Assembly: GCF_024713975.1 (NCBI RefSeq)
Contig: NC_091107.1
Span: 18,343,501 to 18,407,500 of the forward strand
DNA: 64,000 nt
Reading direction: 5' to 3'
Origin: Paralichthys olivaceus
Taxonomy: Eukaryota > Chordata > Actinopteri > Pleuronectiformes > Paralichthyidae
Of the stretch, positions 11,501 to 33,800 are shown in pieces; position 1 is the stretch's first letter; every line of letters begins with the position of its first letter. The notes under the pieces are model-generated. The model ran no database searches, was not told where the DNA came from, and saw only the letters and a program-made list of their open reading frames with translations. The position numbers were made by a program, and so were the translations under genes.

Positions 11501-13519
11501 CCCCGATTGTCTTTCAATGTGTTGCGCCACAGTGCTGCAGAACATGGTGGTGAAAGTGTGCGACAGAATAATCCCTCAGTAATCTTTATACAAAGATACT
11601 AAAGTGTTTTGTCTTGTATTACAATTCTCCTCCAGCAACAGAAACTATTCCAGCCACTGACACACCAACTACGACAACTGTTACCACAACTGCTCAAACA
11701 AAAGGTACCAAAACTCAACTGATTTCTTCTTTGTAAACCAAAATACATATTAAAATGTTATTGTCTTTAACACCTGCTGATAATACATATTTTTTAGCAG
11801 AGACACCCATATTCTAAAATTTGCAGTGGTGTACAAACCTGTTTATTCCTGCAGCCAAACCAGCCATCCGCGTGTCGAGTGGAAACAGTAGCTGCCAGGG
11901 TCGTGTCGAGGTCCAATACAAAGGTCTTTGGGGGACGGTGTGTGACGATGGCTGGGATATAACTAATGCCCAAGTGGTGTGTAGGCAACTCGGCTGTGGC
12001 CCTGCCATCGCCGCCAAGCCCCAGGCCTACTTTGGCTACGGCAATGGACCCATCCTGCTGGACAACGTGGAATGTTCTGGCTTTGAACGGGATCTCACCC
12101 AGTGCTTCCACCTGGGCTGGGGTCTACACAACTGTGGTCATCATGAGGACGCTGGTGTTATCTGTCTATGTAAGACCTGACTCTAAGCAGATTTATGACA
12201 CAAAACATAGAAACAATGATACTCTTCAATCTCAAAAACATTCATCTTCAGTCATCAGTTTTTAGTTCCACTAAAAGAGAACATTTCCTACTCACAGAGT
12301 CGTCTGAGCCCGCCCTGCTGAGCTGTGTGGTTGCAATGCATGTCTGTAGTACTCTGAGGAGGAGACAACCCATGAGAACATAGAAAAATTCATTAGATGA
12401 GTCAGGGCACATCAGTGTCACCGCATGCCCTCAGGCCAAATCGGAATTTTTTGAGGCAAAATCACATACACACTTTCCTTAGATGGCATATCTTTGGCTA
12501 CAGTTCAGAAGGAGAACAGGGTTGTACATTTGTTTTTTAAATGCAGCAGTTTTAATCAGTGCTCTAGATTAAGTCCGCCTTTAGCAGGTAATTAGAATTG
12601 GAAACAAGGACATAACGTATGCTTCTGTGTGACAATGATGGCTGCAAGCATTAAGAACATTACAAAAACACATGTCTCTGCAAAGTGCAGTGCATCTCTC
12701 CTCATGGGAACCAGGCAAGCGGCTTCCTATATTGATCAGTGGAGTAATTATAAAAGAGCTTTGCTAATGCTTTTGAGATCTGATATTTCCTGAGTATGCC
12801 CATGACTCAAAAGGATTACAGTTTTTTTTCTACTATTTCTCTGCTTCTCCTAGCACTTGACTTTTACGGCGGAGTTCAACGTGACTTTGGAGCAACGGAA
12901 CAGACAGCTACCACCACCACCACACAGCCCTCTGAAGGTAGGTCAAACATATCTTCAACTAATTTCCTCTGGACTGGATTTCATTCGAAGTGTCTTTGTA
13001 ACATTACATTACATATCATTTAAGTGACTTACAATAAGTGCATTCAACCATGGGGGTACAAACCCAGAACAGCAAGTACAATTTGCTTCAGAAAAGCCAA
13101 ACCACAAGTGCTACATAAAAGTGTCACATATAAGTGCAAACTGACTTATTATCATTATTATTTTTTATATATATTTGTTTGACTCTCCTTTGCTTTTTGA
13201 AGGAATGGTGAGACTGGTTGGTGGCCAGCACAGGTGTGAAGGTCGGGTGGAGGTGTACTCAAATTCTACATGGGGCACAGTGTGTGATGATGCTTGGGAC
13301 CTCCCTGACGCTCAGGTCGTGTGTCGCCAGCTGGGCTGCGGAGAGGCCGCAGCAGCCCGGGTAGAGGCTTTCTTTGGGCCTGGGAATGGAGCAATCCTGC
13401 TGGACAATCTGAAGTGCACAGGTGCAGAGGCCTCTCTGCAGCAGTGCTCCCATATATCCTGGGAAGTGCACAACTGTGACCACACCGAAGATGCCGGCGT
13501 CACCTGCTCGATGTCGTGA
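5383..13519 (+). CDS. ssc4d: Scavenger receptor cysteine-rich protein with four SRCR domains (SSC4D ortholog)
   Basis: Reconstructed exons: 5383-5522 (ATG at 5387), 6308-6340, 8475 or 8499-8801, 8899-8967, 9152-9268, 10544-10858, 11333-11401, 11636-11704, 11855-12169, 12854-12937, 13203-13519 (TGA at 13517). All joins are GT-AG and every intron is phase 1, so the frame stays open for about 608-616 aa. Order: short charged N-terminus, hydrophobic segment (residues about 24-43), four group B SRCR domains with eight cysteines each, and Thr/Pro-rich linkers between them. SRCR domains are extracellular ligand-binding modules; S4D-SRCRB in mammals has the same four-domain layout and ends just after the last SRCR, as here. 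The neighbour ywhag on the same strand matches the mammalian SSC4D-YWHAG pairing. Oddities: the N-terminus looks like a signal-anchor rather than a classical cleaved signal, and the SRCR1 acceptor is ambiguous by 24 bases. Ligand and tissue cannot be read from the sequence. Confidence 0.9.
6308..6340 (+). CDS. ssc4d: ssc4d 33-base mini-exon
   Basis: Acceptor ATTTCAG, donor A|GTAAGT. Phase 1 in and out; encodes a short basic juxtamembrane stretch ([11 protein letters not shown]). Its small size makes it a candidate for alternative inclusion. Confidence 0.65.
7229..7705 (+). repeat. Interspersed repeat family A, copy 1
   Basis: In the ssc4d intron. Shares blocks in the same order with 36055-36461 and, reversed, with 43015-43172: GAAGACAA...TTG, then GCCATGATGGAGATCAG, then a GATGAAATGA-like block, then GACCCAGTTTCC/GCAG, and (copies 1 and 2) CAGACAGA...GTTTGTGGAAT...GGTAGATG. 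Non-coding; class unknown. Confidence 0.7.
8475..8801 (+). CDS. ssc4d: ssc4d exon: SRCR domain 1
   Basis: Group B SRCR domain with eight cysteines, including the hallmark [10 protein letters not shown] and VVCRQLDCG motifs and a C-terminal [12 protein letters not shown]. Donor G|GTAGGG at 8801/8802. Acceptor is either ACAG at 8471-8474 or CAAAG at 8494-8498. Both keep phase; the second has the better pyrimidine tract and would start the exon at 8499. Confidence 0.9.
8899..9268 (+). CDS. ssc4d: ssc4d linker exons between SRCR1 and SRCR2
   Basis: Two phase 1 exons, 8899-8967 (69 bases; acceptor CTGCCAG, donor C|GTAAGT) and 9152-9268 (117 bases; acceptor TTGGCAG, donor G|GTGACC). They encode a Gly/Pro then Ala/Thr/Ser-containing linker with one unpaired Cys. 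The second exon's donor is weak, so its inclusion is less certain. Confidence 0.6.
10544..10858 (+). CDS. ssc4d: ssc4d exon: SRCR domain 2
   Basis: One 315-base exon encodes the whole domain: VRLVNG start, [45 protein letters not shown]. Eight cysteines (group B). Acceptor is pyrimidine-rich and ends GTGTAG at 10543; donor G|GTACGC. Confidence 0.95.
10905..10943. repeat. (TAA)n microsatellite
   Basis: Interrupted TAA/ATA triplet repeat in the intron after SRCR2. Confidence 0.85.
11068..11187 (+). repeat. Interspersed repeat family C, copy 1
   Basis: Contains TCATCCTCGGGGGACCAT, AATGTCATGGCAATCCA and TTGACCAAAGTGG, the signature blocks of a repeat common in percomorph fish. Related copies in this window at about 25382, 26468 (reversed) and 37114. 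Confidence 0.65.
11333..11704 (+). CDS. ssc4d: ssc4d Thr-rich stalk exons between SRCR2 and SRCR3
   Basis: Two 69-base phase 1 exons, 11333-11401 (acceptor CACTTCAG, donor G|GTATAC) and 11636-11704 (acceptor CCTCCAG, donor G|GTACCA). The second encodes a Thr-dominated segment typical of mucin-like, O-glycosylated spacers. Three of the linker exons in this gene are exactly 69 bases, suggesting exon duplication. Confidence 0.75.
11855..12169 (+). CDS. ssc4d: ssc4d exon: SRCR domain 3
   Basis: 315 bases, the same length as the SRCR2 exon, phase 1 to phase 1. Eight cysteines; motifs [44 protein letters not shown]. Acceptor TTCCTGCAG, donor T|GTAAGA. Confidence 0.95.
12854..12937 (+). CDS. ssc4d: ssc4d Thr-rich stalk exon before SRCR4
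   Basis: 84 bases, acceptor TTCTCCTAG, donor G|GTAGGT. Encodes an aromatic/acidic start followed by a run of Thr ([11 protein letters not shown]). Confidence 0.75.
12995..13140 (+). repeat. Interspersed teleost repeat in ssc4d intron
   Basis: Starts ACATTACATTACAT and contains GTGACTTACAATAAGTGCAT and GGGTACAAACCCAGAACA, blocks I recognise as a widespread fish interspersed repeat. It lies 60-210 bases upstream of the SRCR4 exon. Identified from memory, not by search. Confidence 0.55.
13203..13519 (+). CDS. ssc4d: ssc4d terminal exon: SRCR domain 4 and stop
   Basis: VRLVGG start, [46 protein letters not shown], then Ser-Met-Ser and TGA. Eight cysteines. Ending three residues after the last domain cysteine mirrors mammalian SSC4D and means no C-terminal membrane segment. 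Confidence 0.95.
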
Positions 13520-13690
13520 TTTCCGCTGAACCACACTCCCATTTCCACCATGGGTAGGAGGAGGTTGAGTCACCAACATGGGACTTGTATATATAATGTA
13601 AATAACAGCTTTCGAGTTGCTGAAGGAATACTCCACCACCCCCAGCATGATTATATATTATTACTATCTATGCCTATAAAGCACTTTATA

Positions 13691-13696
13691 AATAAA
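13691..13696 (+). terminator. ssc4d: Polyadenylation signal of ssc4d
   Basis: First AATAAA, 172 bases after the TGA, giving a short 3' UTR. Further AT-rich sequence follows, so alternative sites are possible. Confidence 0.6.
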
Positions 13697-15384
13697 TATA
13701 TGACATAAAATACAGTGTACACAGTTTTTACAGTGTCTCTTTCTTTTGCCTATAATGTTAAGATATTAACTGTATATGTATATACTTTCTACATCAGATC
13801 CACAATTCACAATATGCATGGTTACCTGTTCAGTAACAAATATACTACACACCAACGAAGTGCAACAGAAACATCCACAAATAAATGCTACATCTTGTGA
13901 ATATACAGTATCTATTAATGTGTTAATTGTGTCCTGTGAAACCACATATAAATAACTGTAACTAATCATTTACATGTGACAAAATAAACATTATTTTTCA
14001 GTATATGTTATAATTTTGGTGTATAAACAGTCAATAGCTACTTTTATCATTGTACTAAACATGTACATCTATTTAATTATTTAATTATTTTAATAGCACA
14101 TCTGGAGACTTGATCATTTGAATTTATTGAAAGAAGGTGATTTTAGTAAATGCATTATGTCTTTATAAGAGAGACAAAAAGAATGAGATTAATCAGAATT
14201 AGAGAGGAGGAGCTATCTTAGTTCTCAAGACAATTGTAATATTATAAAAACAATAATAAAATGAAGTTGGTTAATAACATACTGATTTAGGTTGGTAACA
14301 GTTGCCACTTGTTATGTCTCAAATCAGCGGCTGCATCCTTCAGAGGACATGGTCCACCTGACTGCCCCCTTTGTGAGCCTTGAAGACCACAAAGGCTGAA
14401 CCGAAATGAGATGGTGTGGACTACAGAGGATTTCTGTGATCTGCATCTCCAACTCGTCCCGCCCTTGTTACCGTTGCCTAGCTACAGAGCTAACGTTGGC
14501 CCCTTGGTTTTTTAACACGTGTACTGTTAAGTGTTCAGTTGAGTTGAAGCATTGGACGCCTAATCGTCATTACCTCTTTGAAAAACGGTTCATCACTGAA
14601 GGTCGGGCAGAGAAGAAGAATATATCTGCTGCAGCCTTCACTTCTCGAGGATGGAAGGACACATTTGTCGGCTGCATTTGAAGAAGCCTTCAAAATGGGA
14701 CTGTCATACTTTACTAAGGATCATAAATTAGCATTTTTGATAAGTAAAATACGATCACAGATCATTTGATCTCTACATAAAATACACCACATTCAGACAC
14801 TTATGAATAAGGTAAAGAGACAAAAAGAGCAAAGTAGGAGCTGATTGATCCATTTCATAACCGTTCAGTGTCTGCGGGAACAGACAGGCAGAATGACCTG
14901 CAGGGTGTGTTTGATGACTCATGATAAAAGGATTTAGCATATCAGCATTAATTCCCAGTTTCACACCCACTAAAACTACAAGCAACAGAAATATTAGGAC
15001 ATGTTATATCCATGGTAACAAGGGAGGTTTCACAAACAATTGGAGTGTACATACACAGTTGTATGACAACATACTATATTGTAATCATAGACTCAAAAAA
15101 AATTTTAAAAAACACATTAAAATGTATAATTTCACAGTGAAAAGCATACATGTTATGATTAATTCTTTAATATTAAAGGACCATAGGCTTGCTGTTTCTC
15201 TTCCATATGATACTGTTGCAATTAGATCAGACACAAGATGAGAACTGCTCTGAGGGTACAGGGGTCTTTTCTTTATTAGCTACACAGGCTTTGTCTGTGC
15301 GGTGTCATTTCTGGGAAATCTGTTTCATTAATTACTATCATTATTATAAATATCTGACATTAAAATCTATGCTGCTTATCCTTT

Positions 15385-15576
15385 AAGGGCACAGTTGCCA
15401 AGAGGCAGGGTACACCATGTAGAAGTCGACATACAGAGACGAACAATCACACTCACAATCACACCTATGAGCATTTTCAAGTCTCTAGTTAACCTGCAAT
15501 CTTTGGACTGTGGGAGTGAACCCAGAGAAAACCAGGAGAACATGTAACATAACATGCACACTCCACAGAGCTGGTT
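15385..15576 (+). repeat. Interspersed repeat family D, copy 1
   Basis: Ordered blocks GAGGCAGGGTACACC, ACAATCACACTCACA, TCTTTGGACTGTGGGAG and AGGAGAACATG...CACTCCACA are typical of a very abundant fish repeat, probably non-LTR-retrotransposon derived. A 5' fragment of the same family is at 29775-29890. Confidence 0.6.
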
Positions 15577-15577
15577 T

Positions 15578-15938
15578 ATTGACTGTACATAAAGATAGAC
15601 AAAAGGACTGCTTCCCAAAAGTGAAGCCAAAGTGCCTCAACTGACCCCTGGTGGTTGAATGCAGTCAATGATGTTTATCATTTTAGATGGTTCTTATCAC
15701 ACTGATGTATGTTTAAGTGTTTTCATTGAAGTTGTTTTATTAGTTATTTGATTAAATAAAAAAAAATGAAATGTCATGATTGACAGCTAAGACTGACTGG
15801 AAACTGATTGAGTCTGTTTATCGGAGAGATAGCTTCTGAGCAGACTTTAGATCCAGATGACATTGTCATTGACAAGCTAGCATCATTTGGTATTCGAACG
15901 CAGTGGAGATGCGTCATCCATCTTTATTTACAGACTAT
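15578..15938. mobile_element. MITE-like element with terminal inverted repeats, copy 1
   Basis: Left end GACTGTACATAAAGATAGAC (15581-15600) is the imperfect reverse complement of the right end ATCCATCTTTATTTACAGAC (15916-15935). Internal block CCCAAAAGTGAAGCCA and CCCCTGGTGG are shared, in opposite orientation, with 22445-22597. No coding capacity. Confidence 0.55.
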
Positions 15939-16249
15939 GGTTCAAGCCAGCAAGACAGTAAATATCCACTGCACCACCGTGCTGCCAATGGCATTAAATG
16001 TATATTCTTACATTTTCTTGTTTCGTTTAAACATACAATAGTTGCATAGGCCCCCAATGGCTCACTTTATTAAAGCAACAAAAATATGTTATGTTTTATG
16101 ATCTGCAAATCACATTTAACAGTTTCTTGTTAACATTGTGAGAGCATTATACATGTTCATATTCTTCAATGTACATTTGGACTGTTTGTTTTACTTTTGC
16201 AAATTTCCCCATTGTGGGACAACGATTGTATTTATCATTTGAGTTAAGT

Positions 16250-16790
16250 CTGTTTTTAGATTGAACATGTTGCATATCCCGTGTACATTTGAAGGTGCTA
16301 TACAAATAGATATATTATTATCATTACAATTTTTATACTTATTGTTAGTGTTATTATTATATATATTCTGATTGCTTGTGAGTTTCACATGTTTATTGAA
16401 CAGCACTTTGTAAATTGTATTGAGGAGTGCTATACAAATAGATGAACTAGAATTATTACTGATTTCATTGTTATTATTATTATTGTTAACATAATTATTA
16501 TTTATATTCTGATTGTTTGTGAGTTTAATGTTGTTATTATTGCACAACACTTTGTTACTTGTATTGAGGAGTGCTATAAATAATAGATGTATTATATTAC
16601 TGTAATTATTGTTGCTATTACTATTACTCATTTCATTGTATTATTATTATTGTTAGTATTATTGTTATTTATATTCTGATTGTTTGTGAGATTAATATTG
16701 TTTATTGTACAGCACTTTGTTACTAGTATTGAGGAGTGTTATAAATAATAGATGTATTATATTGTAATTCTTACTGCTATTCCTATTCCT
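16250..16790. repeat. AT-rich tandem array, about three 141-167 bp units
   Basis: The landmark ATTCTGATTG recurs at 16365, 16506 and 16673 (spacing 141 and 167). Each unit continues through TTTGTGAGTTT, a CAGCACTTTGT block, GTATTGAGGAGTGCTAT and a TTATTATTATTG run, with a partial copy at the left. The unit resembles the 3' tail of an interspersed repeat that has become tandem. Confidence 0.8.
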
Positions 16791-16859
16791 CATGTCATTG
16801 TCATCATCATCATGTTCAAACTGAAGTCAGTGCGATAATCCTCCTCTTTTAAACGTGTA

Positions 16860-28149
<11,290 letters not shown>

Positions 28150-29110
28150 AGAGTCCAAAATCTCATTCTGCCAAAACAACACAACACGCGCGCTCACAAA
28201 TGATGACAAAATAAAAATAGTTTAAAAAAAGTTCTTAGAAAAAAAAGGGAGGGTGGGATGGGGCGGTTGAACATCGGCAGCCAATTTAGCTGATGGTACT
28301 AACGTGGCTGCTGTTCTTTATTTTTCCAGTTAAAAGTGAAAAAAGTAGGAGGAGGGAAGAAGATTTTAGTTTGAGAAATAACCTTAAATTAAAAAAAAAG
28401 AATGAAACCCCCTCCTTGATAGCCTCTGCAGCATTTGCCAAAATACCACTGTAGAAGCAAGAGGTATGTTGTTCATCACAGTGTGACTGTCAGGTTATGA
28501 TACCTTCACACTGGCAGAGACTGGTCTTATCGCGCAAATGAAGCTGAGCTGTCTTATTGTATTTTGTGAGGGGAGTTCAGAAATTGAGTTCCAATGCTTG
28601 AGCAACTAGAAAATTAGGGTAACCTTGAATGTCATGGCCTTGTTTAGTGAAAGAGAGATCGAAAATGAGTGAGGGAGCAGACAGGTTACAGAAGTGAAGA
28701 CGGGGTGTCGAACTTCATTACGTAACAAACGTACCCGGCATCTTTAGTTGCACCACATTATGATCGCTGAGTGAGAAGCAGGTTGTGTCTGTTATTGAAC
28801 ATAACATTAAAAAAATAATGTTTTTGTTTGCTTTGTGTCAGGTATGTGTCACACAGTCATACTGTAACTTAAAAAACAAATCCATAAAGTAAAGTTAGTG
28901 CAGCTTGTCCCTCTCATGTGCTGATGTGCTTTATTGAATAAATTAACTGTTTTTGGCACCCAATTCTTATTGTCAGTATTGTTGTTACTATAACAACTAT
29001 TGGATCCTTATGCTCATATGAAATTATTTGAAAAATCTGGATAGCAGAAAAATTAATGGAAAGTTTAACAAATGTGATGTTTGAAAATTATTAAACAATA
29101 AACAAGTCCA
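28150..29110 (+). other. ywhag: ywhag 3' UTR with alternative polyadenylation signals
   Basis: AATAAA at 28210-28215, 28937-28942 and 29097-29102. Mammalian YWHAG has a long 3' UTR, so the distal sites are plausible main ends. Sequence is AT-rich with A runs near 28220-28245 and 28388-28400. Confidence 0.55.
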
Positions 29111-29774
29111 CCCTTAAACTCCAGTTATGCTATCTTCATAACAAGAAGTAGGATCTCTGAAACGGCACCTGTAACCACAGACTTGATTTGAGACCCAAGT
29201 ACAATTTGTGGATAGAGCACATGCAATGTTTAGTGGAAGCTCTAAAAGCAAATTTGAAGTTTGTGGATTTACTTCGTCTTCAGTTTCTTCTTGGTCAAGA
29301 AATGCACTTGCCTATTATACTGTTTCTTCAGTGTAAGATGATAACTGCTCCAATATTCTCCATAATACAATATTGTGCATGCTGGTGATGTATTTATACA
29401 GTAGCTTCAATTTATTAACTTATACTGTAGATGTTATGTATTCATATGAACATGGAATTACTAGACTTTAATCAGATTATTTTCTATTTATTTCTTTTTA
29501 TTGCAATTGTTAGCTAGCTTATTTTAATCTGTGTTTTCTTTACTCGATTTGCTGAAGTACGCTATACCAAAACAGTGATTGTTAACAATAAATTGATCTG
29601 TTACAGACATCGCTATGGTGACATGCAGTTCTTGGTAAGGGTGACAGAGAGTGAAGAAAACTATGGCTTTTGATGTTTGATGTCTGAAGCAGAAATGGGC
29701 TTTCACAACACAGAATGGCTGCTTTCAGAGTTTTTAATTGCACAGTGCAAGTATTTCAAAACTGCACTTTAATT

Positions 29775-29890
29775 AAATTCATCCATCCATCCAATAAATA
29801 GATAACGCTTTTTGAGGGTTGCGGGGGGAGCTGGAGGCAATCCTAGCTGATATTGGCCAAGAGGCAGGGATTTGAACTTGGAGCCTTCTT
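29775..29890 (+). repeat. Interspersed repeat family D, 5' fragment
   Basis: CATCCATCCATCCA, then GGGGGGAGCTGGAGGCAATC, TAGCTGATATTGGCCAAGAG and GCAGGGAT: the 5' part of the element whose later part is at 15385. Confidence 0.6.
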
Positions 29891-30029
29891 GCTGACAGTA
29901 TGCAAATAGCCATTTCTTAATGGGTTTATGAACAATGAAATTGAATAAATTAGACTTGGTCATCTGACTTTTAAGTATCTGTTTCTAACTGAAAAAAACA
30001 CTGACACATGGAAGAGGAAAACAGGTTTC

Positions 30030-30115
30030 AAGTAAAATCTGATTTATTTATATGGCACATTGAAAACAACAGGAGTTGAACATGCTTTACAATCATAGTA
30101 AAGGAAAAGGCAAGC
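30030..30115 (+). repeat. Interspersed repeat tail (family G), copy 1
   Basis: TTTATTTATATGGCACATTG ... CATGCTTTACAATCATAGTA, a repeat-tail motif frequent in fish genomes; similar tail at 44058-44110. Confidence 0.5.
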
Positions 30116-30539
30116 AGGGATATAAGCGGATAAGAAGTGCAGAGGTAGAATCAACATCTAGGTTAGAAAAATAAAGTGAAAAACACTGAAAAATAAGGCA
30201 AGATAAAAAAACACAAACAGAATCATAAAACAAAGTCGCTGTGTTAAATGCAAGACTCAAAAAGTAACACTAACCCAGTACTTAATTACTTCCTGTGCCT
30301 CCACTCGTGATTTAACATCAGCTTGGCAGATCTTGTTCTCTGAAGGAATATGGTTCCTGTTTACAGAGGTCAGGAGGAGCCTGCACCACCAACCTGCAAA
30401 TACAACAAGTTAATGTGTGACCAACATACAACTTTCTTCTATCTCACATGTTACCTACTGATGATTAAGAAGTGAACTGATCCCTACCATGACTCAATAG
30501 ACCTGAGACTACAGACATCAAGTTCCAGATCAACAAGAT

Positions 30540-30865
30540 ATGCTAACACACTGAGGGTAAAACTGACAAGTCTTAAGTCATGGAATGTAATACTAACAAA
30601 TTGAGGCTAAAGCTAACAGAGCCTAGGTTTTTACATCAAGCCAACTGATTTAGGCTAAAACTAACAGGTCAAAGGTCAATAAATTATACTAATACACTGA
30701 GGCTAAAGCTAGCAGTTCCTTTTACAGCATGCTGGGAGACTAAGGCTTAAACTAACAGGCCTTAGGTCATGGATTATCATGCTAACAGATTTAGGCTAAA
30801 GCAGACTGGTCGAAGGCCAAGGAACGTCATGTTAATAGACTGAGCTAAGACATACTAGGTCCTGA
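30540..30865. repeat. Degenerate ~49-bp minisatellite, about seven copies
   Basis: The core CTAACA..CTGAGGCTAAA recurs near 30552, 30603, 30651, 30698, 30743, 30791 and 30841 (spacing 45-51). Between cores lies an AACAGGTCTTAGGTCATGGA-like block. Not alignable without gaps; an old tandem repeat. Confidence 0.75.
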
Positions 30866-33800
30866 CACTTGTGTTGTGGTTCTAAATTGTAGTTGGCATT
30901 AACTTTGACAACTGGGTTGGGTTTTGGCTTCAATTACATCAACAATATGCAGACGTGGTGGATCATACTTAAGCAAGATTGGTCAAAAAACATGATCACT
31001 ATTAACCTAAATAACTACACAAAGGGTCGGGCTTATCAAATCTATACCTTTGAGAATTTGTACAATCATCATAAATCTTGGTAGATATCTTCAGGCCTCG
31101 GTTGGGATTCGGAATACCAAAGTATAGAGGGGGCACAAATACCATATACTGTATATAAAGATATAAATAAATACCAAAAATGTTTACCTTAAATCTGTGC
31201 GAGTGACCTGTTACTTATTTTGTCGTAACTCAAGAAAATTTTGAGCAGTTGAACAAGATGCAGGGCTGCACTGACAGGTGTAGAGCTATAAATCATTAAT
31301 GTATTACATGCCTGAAGCCGATTTCACAACAATACATCCAATACATTATTTTTTTGTGCAACCTCTACTGACCATCAATCCAGTAGTTATAGAAACAGTT
31401 AATTCTGGTGCGAGCATTGCTCAGATGGATGAGAGCCCGGCTGCATCTAGATGTTTAAAATGTTGCAATATTAAAGGAATTACATCCAGGACAGATAATG
31501 TGGATCACCTCTGAGAATAAATGGTATTGTTTCCTCATTATCTCAATAAACTCAAGGCCTTGATTACTTTTGATGTCAGGGTAAAACAAATAACTATCAT
31601 CAGTCTGAAAATTAACTCACAAGACAGTCCATTACACTCACATTCAGAAAACAATGACAGGACAAGGACAGCCCTACTACTATAAATCAAGGCAGTCAAC
31701 AACCTCACTGCTGTCACTGACCAATCCTGGTTGACAGGAGAAAAAAAGCCCACCACCTGCTGTCATATGGGGATATGAGACCTTTGGTAGATCTAGTTAA
31801 TACTTTCTTTCAATTATATGTTGACATTTAAGGATTTTGTTGCAGTCACAGCTGAAGTTACTTTAGCCATTTTGTGTACGTCTTTCTCAAAAGCTTTTAT
31901 ATCTTATCTTATTTAATGGTCAGATTAAGGCAACTGCATGATGGTGGGACAAAAAAAAGCTATTTTCTATTTATCATGTTGATGTAGCCTGTACTACATT
32001 TAGTCAGTCAGACCAGTCAAAACAAAGTTTAACTCACGAGTTGCAGGGAAAACCAAAAAACAAGGATATTTGGCGTATGTTCAATTTTTGTTCTGCACTG
32101 TCTAATGTCAGGTTCAGACTACCACAGTATGTATGTTTAACAAGATATTGGTTGTGTTAGATTAGGGGAGTGTCGAGTCATAAATTCTTGCTGTGACTCA
32201 GTCATGAGACATGACTGTTTCTCCCTGACCAATCACTGCTGACTGTCTTTCACACGACCTCAGGGACTGACTTCAGGGAACAACACCAAGAAACAATGGC
32301 ATCTGAGATGGTGTGATACTGGCTGTCTACGTGTACCACTGGAAATGTAGGGCCACATTGGTACAGAGTGTCCTACATCTGTTTATCAAGCTGATATCGT
32401 TTAGTATGTACCTTTCAAATAAGATTGAACTGAATGACACCCACAGTGAATAAAGATAGAACAAGTACTGTAATCAGAACTGTTTAAAAGATGAAAACTG
32501 ATAATCATTAATAATTGATCAGAGTGAGGATTGTTGTGTTTGTGCTGTAGAAAAAGTTATGAATATCTTTGAGAGAATCAGTTGTTTCTGCCATATCATG
32601 TTACTTGCTCTTATCTCTGGTTCTAAATCGCTTTTATTATGTTCAGACTTTGGTCCCTTCTTCTTCTTTGTTAGGTTTATTGACGCCTGTTAAACATAAT
32701 CAAGGTGCATTACCGCCATCCACTGTGTTTCAATATCTTACTTCTTCTTCTTCTTGCTCATTCACTAGTGTATCTCTTATTACCCTTGATATATAATAGC
32801 TTCTCCTTCGTTTTTGGTCTAGTGGCCGGGTCTCTTTTTTGGTCCCTGTTCATGCTGTAGCAGCAGCTTATCAGTAGGTCTCATCAATGAACACAATGTT
32901 TTCAGACAAACCATTGGGGGAGTGGCTATTATCACAAACAGAAGACAGTTTATTATTTACTTGTGTAAACGTGATAAGAAAAATTGGCTCACTGACTTTC
33001 AGTTTCCACCCCCATCAGTTATGACATCAGTATCAGTAATGCATTTGACATGGGACGGCCATGTTTCATCCAGTGCAGGAATAGCAACTGTATCCAAAAG
33101 ACAGATTATCACTAAGCAGGCTCCTTACTGCGATGCGTTCAGTAAAGGGTCCATGATACATTTTGTAGCTTTTATTAATAATTAAAGTCAATAATTAAAT
33201 GTGGCGGTTAACAGAAAATATTGGAGCCCTACTCTCGTCTTTGTCTATAACCCAGCAAACAATTTTAACAGGTGAGATAGAGAAGAAAAACCACACCTCT
33301 TGCTCCTCTTACCCAGTACTTATAATATAGCAAATATCTGCAGTCAAAATGAAAACACAAAGACTAAATGTTAACTTTGGCTCCTGCAGCAGGTTATGTA
33401 CCATATGCAGCACATACACTAAAAAGGCTTTCTCTGTGTTACCTCTGCTAATGAAGTTATATCTTCATTGCATTGTTTGACGCAAAAACTACTGTAGTGA
33501 TTTTCTTGATAATTTGGTGGAACGGTGGGGTATGGGCAATGGAAGAACCAATTCACTTTGGGACCGGGTTAAGGAGGGCAGATCCACGTTTTTATTTTGA
33601 ACTTTCTTTAACATTGTAAGATTCATCATTTTTGTGAATTTCTCAAGAAATAAGATCTTGATTAAAAACATCAGGCACACTGATTTCTGATGGATCTACA
33701 GATAGCTACGGGTTTGTGCAATGCGGTGTAGCTTGATGGAATAAAAGTGACAATTTGGCCTTAGTAGAGGTATGTTAAATCTAATTTGATTTACAGTGCA

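Noticed and set aside
16191..16631. 146-codon Asn-rich - strand frame
   Set aside because: Product of ATT-rich tandem repeats, not conserved-looking protein.
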